NCBI GenBank assembly: GCA_012845835.1
Contig: JABAKD010000023.1
Span: forward strand, 14,806,202 to 14,870,201
DNA from: Undaria pinnatifida
Lineage: Eukaryota > Sar > Phaeophyceae > Laminariales > Alariaceae
Reading direction: 5' to 3'
DNA length: 64,000 nucleotides
Shown: positions 21,888 to 33,700 of the stretch, piece by piece
How positions within the stretch are numbered: the first letter of the stretch is position 1
Layout: each line of letters opens with the position of its first letter
The notes under the pieces: generated by a model
Seen by the model: only the letters and a program-made list of their open reading frames with translations
Told to the model about the DNA's origin: nothing
Databases searched by the model: none
Made by a program: the position numbers and the translations under genes

Positions 21888-22708
21888 AGACCCACCTGTG
21901 TGACATTGGAAAGCCGATTGTTTGGCCTAAAAGTTTGCAAAGTGTTTTGGGGGGGTCATTTGATTAAATATTCCGGGTAACGTCGCTATGGGGAAAAAAT
22001 TACTAAAACGTTTTTTCTGGCTCTTTTTTTCGGTCATGCGGTCCAACAGGTCAATTTGTCTATTTTTCGTCAAGCCTTGATCGACACTGCCCACCAAACA
22101 CCGTTGACCTTCGATCTCGAGATTGAGACAACCCATGTTCACTCCTCTTCGTTCCGGATAAAGCCACATGAGTGTAGGTAACAGCGCTGAAGAGTTCATC
22201 TCGATCCATGCCTTAGGGCGTGAGAGGTTGCTTGTGTCGTCCTATGGTCTTCCGTCACATCCTCTCAAAATTCTATTTTTCGCCCGTTGGGAGACGATAG
22301 AAGAGTTTTTGTCTCAGTTTCCTACACACTAGCTGCCAAACGTGTTTTTAACATAAGCCTGATCGGCGCCCGCCACAAATCACCGGCCCTAGAGTGAGCG
22401 CTTTACACCAAGGGGGGGTCGGAGCCCCTAACAAGCTCGCCACGTTCAGAGTTCACGACGCGGTCGTTGATTTCGTCGAACGAAGCGTGTGGAAAACACG
22501 AAATTGCGCCGCGTCAAATCCAAGATCTGCTTGAGAATTTCTCAGGCCGATGTTGGCCGAGATCGCCGCGAGAAATCCTTTTTTCCAAGAATTCTGGAAA
22601 GTTGAAAAAAAACGTCTACCAAATTGGGGCCATAGGCGACCGTTCAGGCAAAGTTTGGCTGGGATCTTCGGGAATTTCAAACTTTTGGCCTTCCATTGTC
22701 ACCGGTCT
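21888..22708 (-). mobile_element. TIR element, inverted copy
   Basis: Inverted copy of 21,022-21,836, close to identical through its middle (for example the block around the MNSSALLPTLMW frame), with more differences at the inner TIR (AGACCCACCTGTGTGACATTGG). Unequal decay of the two inner ends suggests two separate elements or an old inverted duplication, and not a fresh assembly artefact. Confidence 0.7.
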
Positions 22709-22839
22709 AATACATAGTTATTTGCTTGTTTTTTACAAAAATAAAAGGCGGCGAAAGTTCGTTTGAGCAACTGATAAATAGCACTCGGTATCATTTTCTT
22801 TTTTTCAACCGCTGTCTCCAGTCCGCGTTCCCGATCGTG

Positions 22840-23060
22840 TTGCAAATCATTCCGGACTGCATCTCCCGGCCATATCCCGACTACGTTCCCGACCGATTTC
22901 CCGACTGCTTGTATTCCCGGCCGTTTTCCCGACTATGTTCCCGACTATGTACCCGACCGAGTTCCCGACCGAGTTCCCGAGCTGTTCCCGACCGTTTTCC
23001 CGACTATGTACCCGACCGAGTTCGCGACCTGTTCCCGACCCGTTCCATGATACCGTCCCG
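22840..23060. repeat. TTCCCGACCG degenerate array
   Basis: Repeated TTCCCGACCG/TTCCCGACTATG words of about 9-21 bp followed by CCCGTCCCGTCCCGTC. Related by composition to 19,640-20,275. Confidence 0.7.
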
Positions 23061-24061
23061 TCCCGTCCCGTCAACCAAACGGGCCGTCCCATGCCCGTCT
23101 AGCGGTAACCAAACGGGAACCTTATCCCATATCGTCGCTCGGGAAGACCCAAAATGTTTCCGCCTGCGGCAGGCTAAACGGTTACCGTTCCGTACCGACC
23201 GGTGCCTTGGCTACCGCGCGTACCCTTGGGATCCATCGTGCCCTTAATTCGTGCCGACTCGCAGCCCTACCAATACCGTAGGGTTATTCCCCGGCACCAA
23301 AAATCGGTACCGGGACCCCGGCAACTTTTCGGGGGGTCGCCCCGGATTCGTCTCTGGAGAACCGCGGGATTTTGAGTGCCGGGTTCCCGGGATTCGGGTA
23401 CCGCGGGTTCCCGGAACCCGGGACACCTAAACACTACTTGTCACTTATGACGCCCTTCCCAACGGCATATCTTTGCGGCACTCAATTCTCAGGTGGCGTG
23501 GTGATGTGGAAGGAAGGGTGTTTCCTCGTTTTATCTTCAAGGAAGAACCTTAAGAGAGACCTCTCCGTGCCACAACACACGAAAAAAAAAAAGTTGAGCG
23601 TGTTCCTGCTGCAGGATCGGTGCATGCAGAGCAAGCAGTAGTAGTGGTAGTAGTATTAATAGCAGTAGATGGTAGATGGTACCGAAAGGAAAACGCACGT
23701 GTGATGCACAGCAGTGGAATAATAAGACTGTTGTCGGATAACACCGGAACCGAAGAGAAATGTTGACCACGGCTGAGATGCGAGAACAAAACATAATCCG
23801 CACAAAAATCGCAAAAATCAACACAATAAAATAAAACAGCAGCGGTAGTATAAGTAGTAGAAGAACACACCCTAACCAAGGCCGATTTTTTATCGTTCTT
23901 GTTTGTTGACGTTATTATCGTTGTCTTCCCATGATAATCCGTTCCTATATTTAACCACACCTAAAAATTGTGTTGTATACCACACCCAACATCAGATCTG
24001 CTAGGATAATACACAATATCAGGCAGGTGATACAAATTGATGCATTTCTTCTACAACCGTC
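23061..24061. other. No gene; GGTACC-rich palindromic words
   Basis: Around 23,370-23,425 there are dense GGGTTCCCGGGATTCGGGTACC-type words in short pieces, similar in style to the GGGTACCC element at 1219-2045. The rest shows nothing recognisable. Confidence 0.35.
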
Positions 24062-25050
24062 AGCAATAAACACTACCAGGCAGCTGCTGTCACCTCATTG
24101 CCTCTAGCTATCCATGCCGTAGCTCCAATTCATTTGCCCCCCCCCCCCTCCTTTTTTCCCCCCGCTCCCTCTTGTTCAAACGTCCCACCAAAAATCGAAA
24201 TCTGCCACAGTAATAATCACTATCACGCAGTTGAACTCACCATACATATTTCTAGCCATCGATGCTGTAGCCCAAATCACCTCCCCCCCCTTCCCGCCCC
24301 GCCAACGCCCCCTCTTTCCCCACTCCCCACCAGAGCAATAAACACTACCAGGCAATTGATATCACCTCCTTATCTTTCTAGCCATCCATGCCGTAGCTCC
24401 AATTCATTTCCGCCCCCCCCCCCCACCCCCCCTTTGTTTTCTCCCGCTCCCTCTTGTTCAAACGCCCCACCTGAAAACGAAATCTGTCAGAGTAATAAAC
24501 ATTACGACGCAGTTGATATCACCTCATTATCTTTCTAGCCATTCACGGTGTAGCTCCAATTAGCCCCCCCCCCTCTCAACGCCCCCTCCTTCCCCACCAC
24601 CCGCACCATCGCCTAAACCTAGCACCATGCGCATAGTAAACCCCTACATCTATGCGACATACAGCTGTTGGAAATCCCCTTCACCCCTCCCCCCACCCCT
24701 TTGAACACTCCGCCTTCTCCTCACTGGTTGTACGACTTGCAGGACATACATGATAAACTCATTCCTTTCACGACCGTCAGATTTGTCCCCTTAAAAGATA
24801 TATAGTTTCCGCGCGCAGATTAAGTTGCCCCGCCCTCTCCCCTCCCCCCCCCCCCCCCCCCCTCCCCCCGCTCCCTCTTGTTCAAACCCAGTCCCCCACG
24901 CCCGTAAAAACTCCGCCCTCTCCTCACCGGTTATACGACTTACAGGATCCACTTGATAAATTGATGCTTTTCCTTCCACAGCTGTCAGACTTTGTCCCCC
25001 TCAAAAACGGGTTTTATATGATTTCCGCGCACAGACTAACATCACCCTGT
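24062..25050. repeat. C-tract tandem repeats
   Basis: Two families. At 24,062-24,570 about 3.5 diverged units of 120-160 bp share AATAAACACTACCAGGCA, TCTAGCCATCCATGCCGTAG and GCTCCCTCTTGTTCAAACG, each with a poly-C tract. At about 24,710-25,050 two units share CTCCTCAC[TC]GGTTRTACGACTT and TTTCCGCGC. The C-tracts (up to about 18 C at 24,847) are typical slippage sites. The plus-strand ORF at 24,098-24,538 is Pro/Ser-rich and follows from the C-tracts. Confidence 0.75.
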
Positions 25051-25904
25051 TGACCCTGGTACAAGCTACACTGTAGTTCCAAGGGGAGTCGCCGACCTAT
25101 ATCCTTAATGAGGACACACCCAGAAATACGCGCGATCGGAGTATCACACACAGCTTGCAAATATGAGTTTCCACGAAATCTTCGATCTCACAGCGGGAGT
25201 GTATTTTTATTTGTATAATATACCTGGCATATATATGCTCGGCAAAGCTTCCTCCATTCTGCTGTGTGTGAGAACGAAAAGAACTAAAATAAAAAATTCC
25301 CAATAGCCCTCTACAGCAGTGTATAATACGGAGTACAAGTTTAGGATGGACTTTTCTTTAGGATGGGATTTCTTTTTTCTTTGTCGAGAAATCGTCCAAA
25401 ACATTTCCGACCGAGGGCTCCCGACCGAACATTTTTTGCCCACTACACATATTATGGTCGTCATTGGATAAAGGAATAGGGAGGCGCCGAGCTCGAAAAG
25501 CTATTATGCCTCTGCGTGCATCTAGAGATAAATCTTGTAGACTCGATGTTGCTGTGTCGGCATCAAGCCGACATCATTTAAATTATTAGGAGGCGCGCGA
25601 AGCGCGCAGCGCTGAGCGTTTTTTCTTGGTTTTCCAAGGAAAAAAAGCCTAATCATATCGAATCGCATACGAGGGTATGGTGCCTCGCATTACTTTCTCT
25701 GTATGTGTGTATGTTTGTTTGTATGTTTGTTTGCATCAAGTTCTTCGGCCACGACTGTCCACCGCACTCAGCGTACACGGCATCAAGGCCGATCCCAGGG
25801 GTCCTGTGCACGCACAAATGACAGCCAACACTTCTCGTGCTGGTTTCGTTGTAAGTCGTTGAGAGTTCGTCGAGATAGGTGCGGCAACGTGTGATTTCAC
25901 AGGC
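25051..25904. other. No gene; GC hairpin at ~25,591
   Basis: Contains a GCGCGCGAAGCGCGC hairpin followed by a T-run (25,591-25,625), and TGTATGTTTGTTTG words at 25,697-25,735. No protein recognised. Confidence 0.35.
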
Positions 25905-26470
25905 ACCAACTACTGGGTGTGCGGCATTTTGTGATTTGACAGGCGTTTTGCTGTGGTTTTTGCTGCAGCATGCTGTTGTACGACTAGACACACGCACATC
26001 ATCACTGACCCGGCTCTGGTCCCATGTGCCGTGCTACTACCGCTGCTACATACACCTGCTTCTCTGCTTCAGCTGTGCTGCTGCTGATTCTAATGCTGCC
26101 CCTGCTACGAGTACAGCACCACCAGTCGTACGGTGGAGGTACCGACTCTTTTTTCTCTGAAGACACTACTGGGTGTGCGGCATGTTGTGATTTGACAGGC
26201 ATTGCTGGGCTACGTTATATATTATTACAGTATGGTTTCTCCAATGCTGATTGTTTTTGTGATCGCAGATGCAGATTGTGAGCCTTCAACAAAATATTAA
26301 TTCAACCGAAAAAAAAGGGAGCACTATCTGTTATGCTGCAGTATGCTGCTGTATGAGTACCTATGTTTAAGAGGTTGATCGACGAGACAACACACGCACA
26401 GCGACACTGACCCGGCTCTGGTCCCGCGCGCCGTGCTGCTGTTACTACCGCTGCTCCTACACCTTCTGCT
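25905..26470. repeat. Interspersed duplications
   Basis: CTACTGGGTGTGCGGCAT...TGTGATTTGACAGGC occurs at 25,910 and 26,167. CACTGACCCGGCTCTGGTCCC...CCGTGCT with CTACCGCTGCT occurs at about 26,003 and 26,406. The segment arose by partial duplication of a unit of roughly 250-400 bp. Confidence 0.7.
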
Positions 26471-28147
26471 GTGCGAGTAGTAGCTATTTTCAGGAAGTTG
26501 GTGGACGACTTCTTTCTGTAAAAACTATCTATGCTGCTGTGTGTACGAGTACAACTGACTGTACCATATTTCAGGAGATTGATCGACGAGTTATTTTTCT
26601 CTCTGAATACAGAACGTAAATATCAAACAGCGTAGATGTTCGTTTAGCTCGTACGGAAGAATAAAAAGCCCACAATACCCGAGATATATAGATGCTGATC
26701 GACCTGTCAAGAGCTCAACAAAAAAAAACGGAAGAACCATTAAACGCTGCTGCACGGGTACCAGCTACATCCACAAGCAAGCCCACAAGCGCGTCGAGAA
26801 CAACAACAGCTCTCGCTCATTCAAACCTTTTTCGGTCGGGATATACGAAGCAGTGATGTCGAACCTATCGGTACACCCGCAATTCGATAAGTCTCGATTC
26901 CCGCGTTAAAGACGCTCTGAAAGAAAAAAAACATGTGCGTCTTCAAAGCGGGGTCGACTGTACAAGAAACTCCATATATGATGCATCGCAGCTATAACTA
27001 CTGCAGATATTGAGGCCGCGCCTCATTACAACCAATTACTAGTACTGAAACACAAAGCTGTCGGTTGACGGTCAAGTATCAAGTTTGTCAAGCTGTCAAG
27101 GTTGTCTGTCAAGGCATTCGGCGTTGTCTAGACAAAACACCCCCTATCCCCGGTATGCAAACGCCTCCAGAACTCATGTGGAAACCCATCATTTTTGAAA
27201 CAGCGAACACGAAAACGCCGCTACTAGATTGTCGAACTGTCTACACGTAGTGTTCAAGTGTCTAGGGGTCCAGGGTGTTTAGCGTTGAGCGTTGCCGTCG
27301 TTACCGGCACGCGGGCAGCGGGCAGTGGGCAGTGGGCAGCTTATCCGTACAATACAAAACACTCGGTGTTGTCACCTAAGTTTCCTTGTTTACTTGGTCG
27401 CTTTGTCGTGAATTTGTTTCGTGTTTGAAATACGTATCGCTTATCGCTTATATGCTTGTGGCTGCGGCTTTGCGGCTTGTTGCATTCTTTTTTCCAAGGA
27501 GAAGAAATCGGATCGGCTGGCACGTCGGTATACGGCAGCTATCGACGGCGAAAGACGGATACTTCAAGTATACTGTATCCATCAAATATAAAACATGTGA
27601 AGGCATTTCTGTATCTAATTATCAAACGAGTTTCCAGCATACTTCACAGCTTCACAGTATTTAGTACAAGTTCACAGTTTATACATGCTCATGCTCATAT
27701 ACCATATGCCTCTACACATGAGTACACAATGCATACAACTACTACAGTACTGGACTCTAAAAAAAAATACATACGTGATGTGGGCGCGGGGCGCGGGGCA
27801 CAAAGAAAGCACAAACGCATACACACAACACACAACACACAACCTATAATGTACAATTTAGTATGGAAAAATTCAGTTTTCAGTGGTTTTGTATGGCTTT
27901 TCCCAAAGCCGGGGATTTTCTTATGTGTCCCCTGTTTTTTCTCGTCAAGGCTGTCTGTCAAGGCGTTTGGTGGATTGTTGTCTGTCAAGGGGTCCAACGT
28001 CTGTCAACCGACATCTTGGGGCGCACAGCAGTCACTACGTATATAAAAACATTCTACCATTATTATGGATTATGACGCCACCAACCAGCTACGTATGGCC
28101 GATGAACGAAAATTGACATGGCTGCCTCATCGAGGTCGTATATGTGT
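26471..28147. other. No gene; CTGTCAAGG words
   Basis: GTTGTCTGTCAAGGCATTC (about 27,100) and GCTGTCTGTCAAGGCGTTTG (about 27,950) are diverged repeats about 850 bp apart. No domain is seen in the ORFs. Confidence 0.35.
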
Positions 28148-28390
28148 GCATGCATGCATGCATGCATGCATGCATACATGTATGTATGTATGTATGTATG
28201 TATGTATGTATGTATGTATGTATGTATGTATGTATGTATGTATGTATGTATGTATGTATGTATGTATGTATGTATGTATGTATGTATGTATGTATGTATG
28301 TATGTATGTATGTATGTATGTATGTATGTATGTATGTATGTATGTATGTATGTATGTATGTATGTATGTATGTATGTATTATGTATGTAT
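28148..28390 (+). repeat. (TGCA)n and (TATG)n microsatellite
   Basis: A short (TGCA)n stretch (28,148-28,172) followed by about 200 bp of (TATG)n with one interruption near 28,379, ending exactly at the GTACAAGGGC start of an R2 element. The period of 4 makes all frames open with a repeating Met-Tyr-Val-Cys product, which is not a gene. Confidence 0.97.
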
Positions 28391-28869
28391 GTACAAGGGC
28401 TCTGCTCCGCGGGCGGCAGACGCCGCCCGCTACGCTCGCGCCAGGAATACAACACAACAAATGTGAAAGAGACAGGAATAGAAGGTGCATGGTTTCATGA
28501 AGCCCGCGACTTGATAATGCCAAGAGCTCTATGGGCAGAGCTGTTTACTCTGTGCTGTGTTGCGAGCTTGCTGGCGATGTCACGTTCAGATTGGCAGTGC
28601 GGGCGAATACAACAAAAAAAGACATTTATTATTCAGAACGGGTGTATGATAGCGCATCATCACCACCAGCTGCTTGTGGTAGAGCACCAAATACGAACGC
28701 AAAATGGCATTGTGGTTGTACACCACTACTTGCAGTATATGGAAAACGAACCCGACTACCCAGTGTACATTAAACAAACACGTGACTCTACAACTTGCCA
28801 TGAAGATTGTACTTGGGGCGCCTAAAAATAACCAGCTGCTAGCTTACTGGCGTTTATTTATGGGCGTGG
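28391..28869 (+). repeat. Segmental unit copy 1, left part (R2 element)
   Basis: The R2 head (GTACAAGGGC and the hairpin GCGGGCGGC, AGAC, GCCGCCCGC) and about 480 bp align with 44,832-45,309 at about 98%. At 28,869 the unit is interrupted by the gypsy retrotransposon and resumes at 36,849. Confidence 0.9.
28866..28869. other. Gypsy target-site duplication GTGG (left)
   Basis: GTGG here is repeated at 36,849-36,852 directly after the 3' LTR. The unoccupied paralogous site at about 45,306-45,313 reads GGGCGTGGGACG with a single GTGG, which confirms a 4-bp duplication. Confidence 0.92.
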
Positions 28870-29074
28870 TGTGGATACCAGTCCCTATTCCCTGGATTGT
28901 ACCGCCTCCTTATCACTATAATACTTCAAGATCATCCTGGCTCCTCGAGGCAGACTCTGAGGTGTTTCCTCATCGTTGACCCTCGAGCGTGCGGTTGCGC
29001 ACATAACCCACCTCGGTGTGTCTCCACACCTCCATCTGAGAAAGAAAACCCTGCGAAGGGACTACCGTCCCACA
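28870..29074 (+). repeat. 5' LTR of gypsy element
   Basis: A 205-bp LTR beginning TGTGGATACC and ending CGTCCCACA, so it has canonical TG...CA ends. By eye it is identical to the 3' LTR at 36,644-36,848, which indicates a recent insertion. An ACTATAATAC stretch about 45 bp in is a candidate TATA element. Confidence 0.95.
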
Positions 29075-29076
29075 AT

Positions 29077-29095
29077 TGGCGTCGAGGCAGTGAAG
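29077..29095 (+). promoter_or_regulatory. Candidate primer-binding site
   Basis: TGGCGTCGAGGCAGTGAAG starts two bases after the LTR with the TGG complementary to a tRNA 3' CCA. I cannot tell which tRNA it matches. Confidence 0.6.
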
Positions 29096-29177
29096 CTTGA
29101 TCGGTGCTAGAAACCCCACCGAGAGAGCGGGTAAGCTTCAATTCCAAAAAACTCCGCACGTTTGTCCCGCTTGCCAT

Positions 29178-30701
29178 ATGGCAGACGGGGCAGACCCCCC
29201 TGGTCCCGGGGATGGTCGTACGGACCCAAACATCCTTCCCCCACGTCAGGAGGGAGGTGGCCTTCTCTCACGTCCTGAGGAAGGCTCTTCGAATCAAGAC
29301 CAGGAGGAGGAGGAAGAGGTAGAAGAAGAAACCTACTTCAGCCCCCGCGAGCCGTCACCTGGCCAAGATTCTTCTGAAGAAGAGCAGAGGCGACACCGTT
29401 ATGGTCGCCACCGTAGTCGTCGAGGGCGTCACCGCCGCCGGTCGTTCTCCCCCGTAGGGAAAGGAGCAGCTGGTGAGGTCTCTTTCCCTCATCACATGGT
29501 CAGTAGTTCTCAACAACAGCAGTCGCTTGTTAGCGAAAGTAACATTGCTAAGTTGAACGAACTGCTTGATAGGTCGTTGACTGAAGAAGGACTTACAAGC
29601 AATATTGCTGACCTGTTGTCTACGTTGACGGGTAGAGTACAACTAGCTCCGTCTGATTCAAGCAGTCTTAAAATAGGCAGTTCAGTCCCGTCTGTGTCAT
29701 CTGTTAACACGAGGATGACAATGTCTGACTTCGGTGCTATCTCCAAGTTTTCAGGAAACGAAAACGACAAGAACAGCATCCTTAATGTCATGTCACAGTA
29801 TGAAGCATTCGTCACCGCGTCGTTAAAGTCACGTCCCGGCGTCACCGAGGACATGATTGATGACCTCCTAGTAACGTACTTCATCTTCGTGTTGAAGGAT
29901 GAGGCAATCCAGTTTTATACCCAGCTGGTAGGAGGGCAGGTTCCGTGGAGACGTAGTGCTGATGGAGATCGGCAACTGTCAGATACCGAGAGCAGCGCAA
30001 AACCGACCTCGTGGGCGGAAATGAAAACTGCTTTTGAAGCGTCGTACTTGTCAGCAGACGCTCTGGCACGCTCAGTAGAGCAGATTGTCACTCTGACTCA
30101 GGGTCCAAATGAGTCAGTAACGTCATACGTAAATCGTCTTAGAGACAGTTTTAACAATTTGAACCGTCAAGTTCAAAAACAACATGTACAGCCTGTAGAA
30201 GCTCTGCAGATCGGAATTTTTGAGCGTGGGTTACGCCCAGAAATTTTGGAACTACAACGCATTGGCCAGTACTGTAAGTCAATGCAGCAGGCAGTCGATA
30301 GGGCCCAGCGTAGTGCTGCGTCCCTTGCAGCAGTCGATGGCACAGTCAGTGCCATGTCATGGTCGACTGTTGCGCGCGGTCGTTCTAGAGCTCAGGTGCG
30401 AGCAGTACGCGGCCCTGAGAGTCGTCTTGAACGTAAACGCTCACACAGCGGTTCTCGTAAGAACCACGGTTTAGCAGCAGCAGCAGCATCTCACTTGTCC
30501 AGTTCGAAGATGCCTGCAGCGAGGTCGTCTACGTCTAGGTTGAACATCACGCGTGATCATTCACCCTGTTCAGTATCTGGGTGTACGGCTAGAGATAAGT
30601 CCAGTCACGCCAGTAATGATTGCTTCAACCACCCCTTGTTTGGGGAGGCTAACCTAGCCCGGTATCGGGAGAGGAGAGCTCGCCGTCAGAAGTCCACCTG
30701 A
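29178..30701 (+). CDS. gag: Gag of gypsy element
   Basis: A 507-codon ORF, taking the first ATG after the primer-binding site (29,178); the frame is open upstream to 29,097 without an ATG. Gag assembles the particle that packages element RNA in the cytoplasm. The N-terminal 100 residues are acidic and Arg-rich (EEEEEVEEE, then Arg/His-rich). A retrotransposon-gag-like helical region lies around residues 195-390 (DRQLSDTES, ALARSVEQIVTLTQGPNESV, RDSFNNLNRQ). Near the C-terminus a CSVSGC...H...C...H cluster (about residues 465-485) may be a diverged nucleic-acid-binding knuckle; it is not the canonical CCHC spacing. The stop is UGA (30,699-30,701) followed by CGG, and the same frame continues into pol. 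Confidence 0.9.
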   Translation: MADGADPPGPGDGRTDPNILPPRQEGGGLLSRPEEGSSNQDQEEEEEVEEETYFSPREPSPGQDSSEEEQRRHRYGRHRSRRGRHRRRSFSPVGKGAAGEVSFPHHMVSSSQQQQSLVSESNIAKLNELLDRSLTEEGLTSNIADLLSTLTGRVQLAPSDSSSLKIGSSVPSVSSVNTRMTMSDFGAISKFSGNENDKNSILNVMSQYEAFVTASLKSRPGVTEDMIDDLLVTYFIFVLKDEAIQFYTQLVGGQVPWRRSADGDRQLSDTESSAKPTSWAEMKTAFEASYLSADALARSVEQIVTLTQGPNESVTSYVNRLRDSFNNLNRQVQKQHVQPVEALQIGIFERGLRPEILELQRIGQYCKSMQQAVDRAQRSAASLAAVDGTVSAMSWSTVARGRSRAQVRAVRGPESRLERKRSHSGSRKNHGLAAAAASHLSSSKMPAARSSTSRLNITRDHSPCSVSGCTARDKSSHASNDCFNHPLFGEANLARYRERRARRQKST

Positions 30702-30704
30702 CGG
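30699..30704 (+). promoter_or_regulatory. UGA-CGG stop-codon readthrough site (gag/pol)
   Basis: gag ends in TGA immediately followed by CGG, and the same frame stays open for about 1,560 further codons of pol. UGA-CGG is an established readthrough context in several plant RNA viruses and in cellular genes. No shift of frame is needed to make Gag-Pol, and the first ATG in pol lies about 150 bp further on (30,852). Readthrough is therefore the simplest route to the fusion, though it is unproven here. Confidence 0.75.
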
Positions 30705-33700
30705 TGCCCAGTTGTGGAAGTCGTTCCCGCAGTTGGGAGTTCGTTTAGGGTTTCCCCCGAGATTGATTGTCCATCGGTTTCTGTAAGGTCGGGTAACCCG
30801 AGGGACGACATAGGGAAGCACGTGCTTTCCGAGTCGCTCACCCTCGAAGGTATGTCCATCTGTGATGAGACAAGCAAGGATACTGCAGTCGTAGATCCTT
30901 CCCCTGTAAGTAAGCGTGTGCGTTTTGCAGACAGTGTACCTGGTAGGTCGTTGGTTGACATGTGTCCCGCAGACCCCCATGTAGGCAATACGCAGGCGAA
31001 TTTTTTATTGCCAGTACCTAGTGAATCAGTGTCTAGGGATGTAGGTAATAAGCAGGTGGATTCTTCGTTGCCAGCGAGTGATGAGTCTGTGTCTATGGAT
31101 GTCAATGAAGACTGCCCTGGTCATGAAAGGAGCAGTACTCATAATAATAATAAACATGAAGAATGGTACGCCTGTGCTTTATCGCGTCGTACGCGATCGC
31201 CGCTTACGCTTGCTTTCTCGTCTCATCGCGTTCATATATGTGGACGTATTGGAGGCTTCGAGGTGCCTCGTGTCACTGTTGACACGGCAAGCGATGTTCC
31301 ATGTGTGGCTTTCTCGTTTGTGAAACGCCACCCTATCTTGAAAAATGAACCGATACATGCCATCCCACCTGCTGTGCTCACGTTGAAAGCCGCAAATGGA
31401 TCAGTGATGGAAATACTAGGGTTCATTCGCTTTGATTTACAACTGGGGGACGTCACTCGCCCAGTAGAAGCGCTTGTCATTTCATCGTTACGTCCTGATG
31501 ATATCCTGTTAGATAACAGCGTCATGTCTTTATTTGGTGCGAAACTTGACTGGAAAAATCAATGTATCACTTTTCATTCAAGCGAAACAACAATACCCGC
31601 TGTTCATCGTGTTGATTCAAGTACCACTGGATCATCAATTTCTCCAGCAGGAGTAACCTCTGCGTCTGTCGCATCCGTCCATGCTGACTTTGAGGCTATC
31701 CCTGTTTGTCTGAAATCCTGTTTTTATTTACCAGCGGGAACTGAGGCATCGGTTGTTGTTTTCACCGATACAAAACCTCCGGTTAATACTGACGTCGTAT
31801 TAGAACCTCGTACGGTATCTCAATCCGAATTCTCCGAAAATATTGGAACAAAAAAATTCCAAACTTTCGAACGTGTTGTTGTTGCACGTACTGTAGCAAC
31901 ATGGCGTGCAGTGGACGGGTCCGTCTGGTTGCAAATCGCCAATCCGTCTACGCGCGGTGTCACTATACCCGCACATCTAGCACTTGCGCTCTTGTCAACA
32001 GCCAGTGTGACGGATACACCTGAATTACGGATAAGTGCGGTAGCTGCATCACCCAAAAATAAGGATGAGCTAGCAGCTGCGCGACAAGCACTAGAACCAG
32101 CCCTTGCTAAAGCATTTGCTGACACTACCTTCTCACCCGAACAAGTTTCGGAAGTTATAAACCTATGCGCAAAATACCGCCCAGTCTTTTCGTTGTCAGC
32201 GGATGAGTTAGGCTGTTGTAAAATAGCCGAAGCTACATTCCCGTTACAACCAGGCACTCGTCCGGTTGATCGTGCGCCGTACCGTACCTCACCCCGCCTT
32301 CAAAAACAAATCGATGACCAAGTCGACAAGTTACTGAAGCAGGGAATAATAGAGGAACGCACAAGTGCCTGGGGTAGTCCCGTTACTATTGTCAGCAAAG
32401 CTGATGGGTCACCACGGTTCTGTGTTGACTACCGTAACACTCTCAATCGTCATCTCGTCCGTAAAACATGGCCCATGCCCAACGTCGAAACTCATCTCGA
32501 CTCTGTGGGCGGAGCCAAGTTCATCACAGTAGCCGACGTCCAGAGTGCTTTTCATCAGCTTCCTGTTGCTGACGCGGACATCGAATCAACTGCTTTTGTC
32601 ACAGCTAAAGGCAAGTACTGCTTTAAACGCATGCCGTTCGGAGTTTGTAACGCACCCTGGTTGTATCAACATATGATGTCGCTCGCCCTTGGTGATACTG
32701 GTTCAGCCAATGGTCTTTTGTGTTATATGGATGATTTAATAGCTTGTTCATCTACGTGGGAAGCACATCTGTTGTTACTCGAACGCATGTTTTCAGCTCT
32801 ACAAGCAGCTGGTTTGACGCTAAAACCGTCCAAGTTACAGTTCGGTTCGAAACAAGTTAAATATTTAGGTCATATAATATCGGAACATGGTATCACCATT
32901 GGCGATGACCGTATAAAAGCCATTAGTGAGTTGCCAGACCCGAAGAATATCAAGGAACTACGTTCTTTATTAGGCACACTCAATTTCGTTCGCCGGTTTG
33001 TACCAGAATATGCTGAAGTTACAGCACCTCTGGTCGAGCTTACTAAAAAGCAGTATAAGCAACGGCGGGAATTCGAGAAACATTGGGGAACAACTCAATC
33101 TGAAGCAGTAACCCGGATTAAGAAGTTGTTATCTTCCCCTCCAGTATTACATTTCCCTGATTATTCTAAAGAGTTTATCGTACATGTAGATGCAAGTGAA
33201 GCAGGAGTCGGAGCATTCTTAGCCCAAAACGCCAACGAAGGATCTGATAAACCAGACCTACAAATCATTGCTTACTTTAGTAAACGTTTTACGAAAGGAC
33301 AAAAACATTATTCAGCAACGATGAAAGAGTGTTGTGGAGTTGTCCTCGCTCTACAGCATTGGCGTCCGTACCTTTGGGGCAAACACTTCAAATGCGTCAC
33401 CGACCACGCTGCTCTCACACATCTATATTATATGCAAGACACATCCAACATGTTAACACGTTGGGCCATTGCCTTGCAAAGTTTCGATTTTACAGTCGAG
33501 CATAAGCCGGGAAAATTACACGTAATACCGGACACATTATCCCGGTTGTTTGGCGACATACCAGAGGACACAACCCAAGGAAAGACGTCTCTTTCTGATG
33601 TGTTGCCGCCGAAACCCAGGTTAGCCTCTATCTGTCGCAATGTACCACAAGATGGGCTACCCTATCGCCCACCAACTCCACGTGCGTATGAAGTACATTC

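Noticed and set aside
24098-24538. Proline-rich protein of 146 codons
   Set aside because: It follows from repeated poly-C tracts in a tandem array; unit lengths vary and are not multiples of 3.
25591-25625. GC hairpin followed by a T-run resembling a bacterial terminator
   Set aside because: The window is eukaryotic and no transcribed gene precedes it. A pol III terminator role is possible but unsupported.
28391-28450. R2 and R3 as Helitrons, based on the terminal hairpin
   Set aside because: The hairpin is followed (on the minus strand) by a GCCCTTGTAC terminus and not CTRR, and no Rep/helicase is present in the window. Kept as an unclassified family.
28144-28500. Long ORFs encoding Met-Tyr-Val-Cys or Thr-Tyr-Ile-His repeats (also at 47,295-47,939 and 50,719-51,279)
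   Set aside because: They are translations of the TATG microsatellite. A period of 4 with no stop in any frame opens all frames on both strands, so it is not evidence of a gene.
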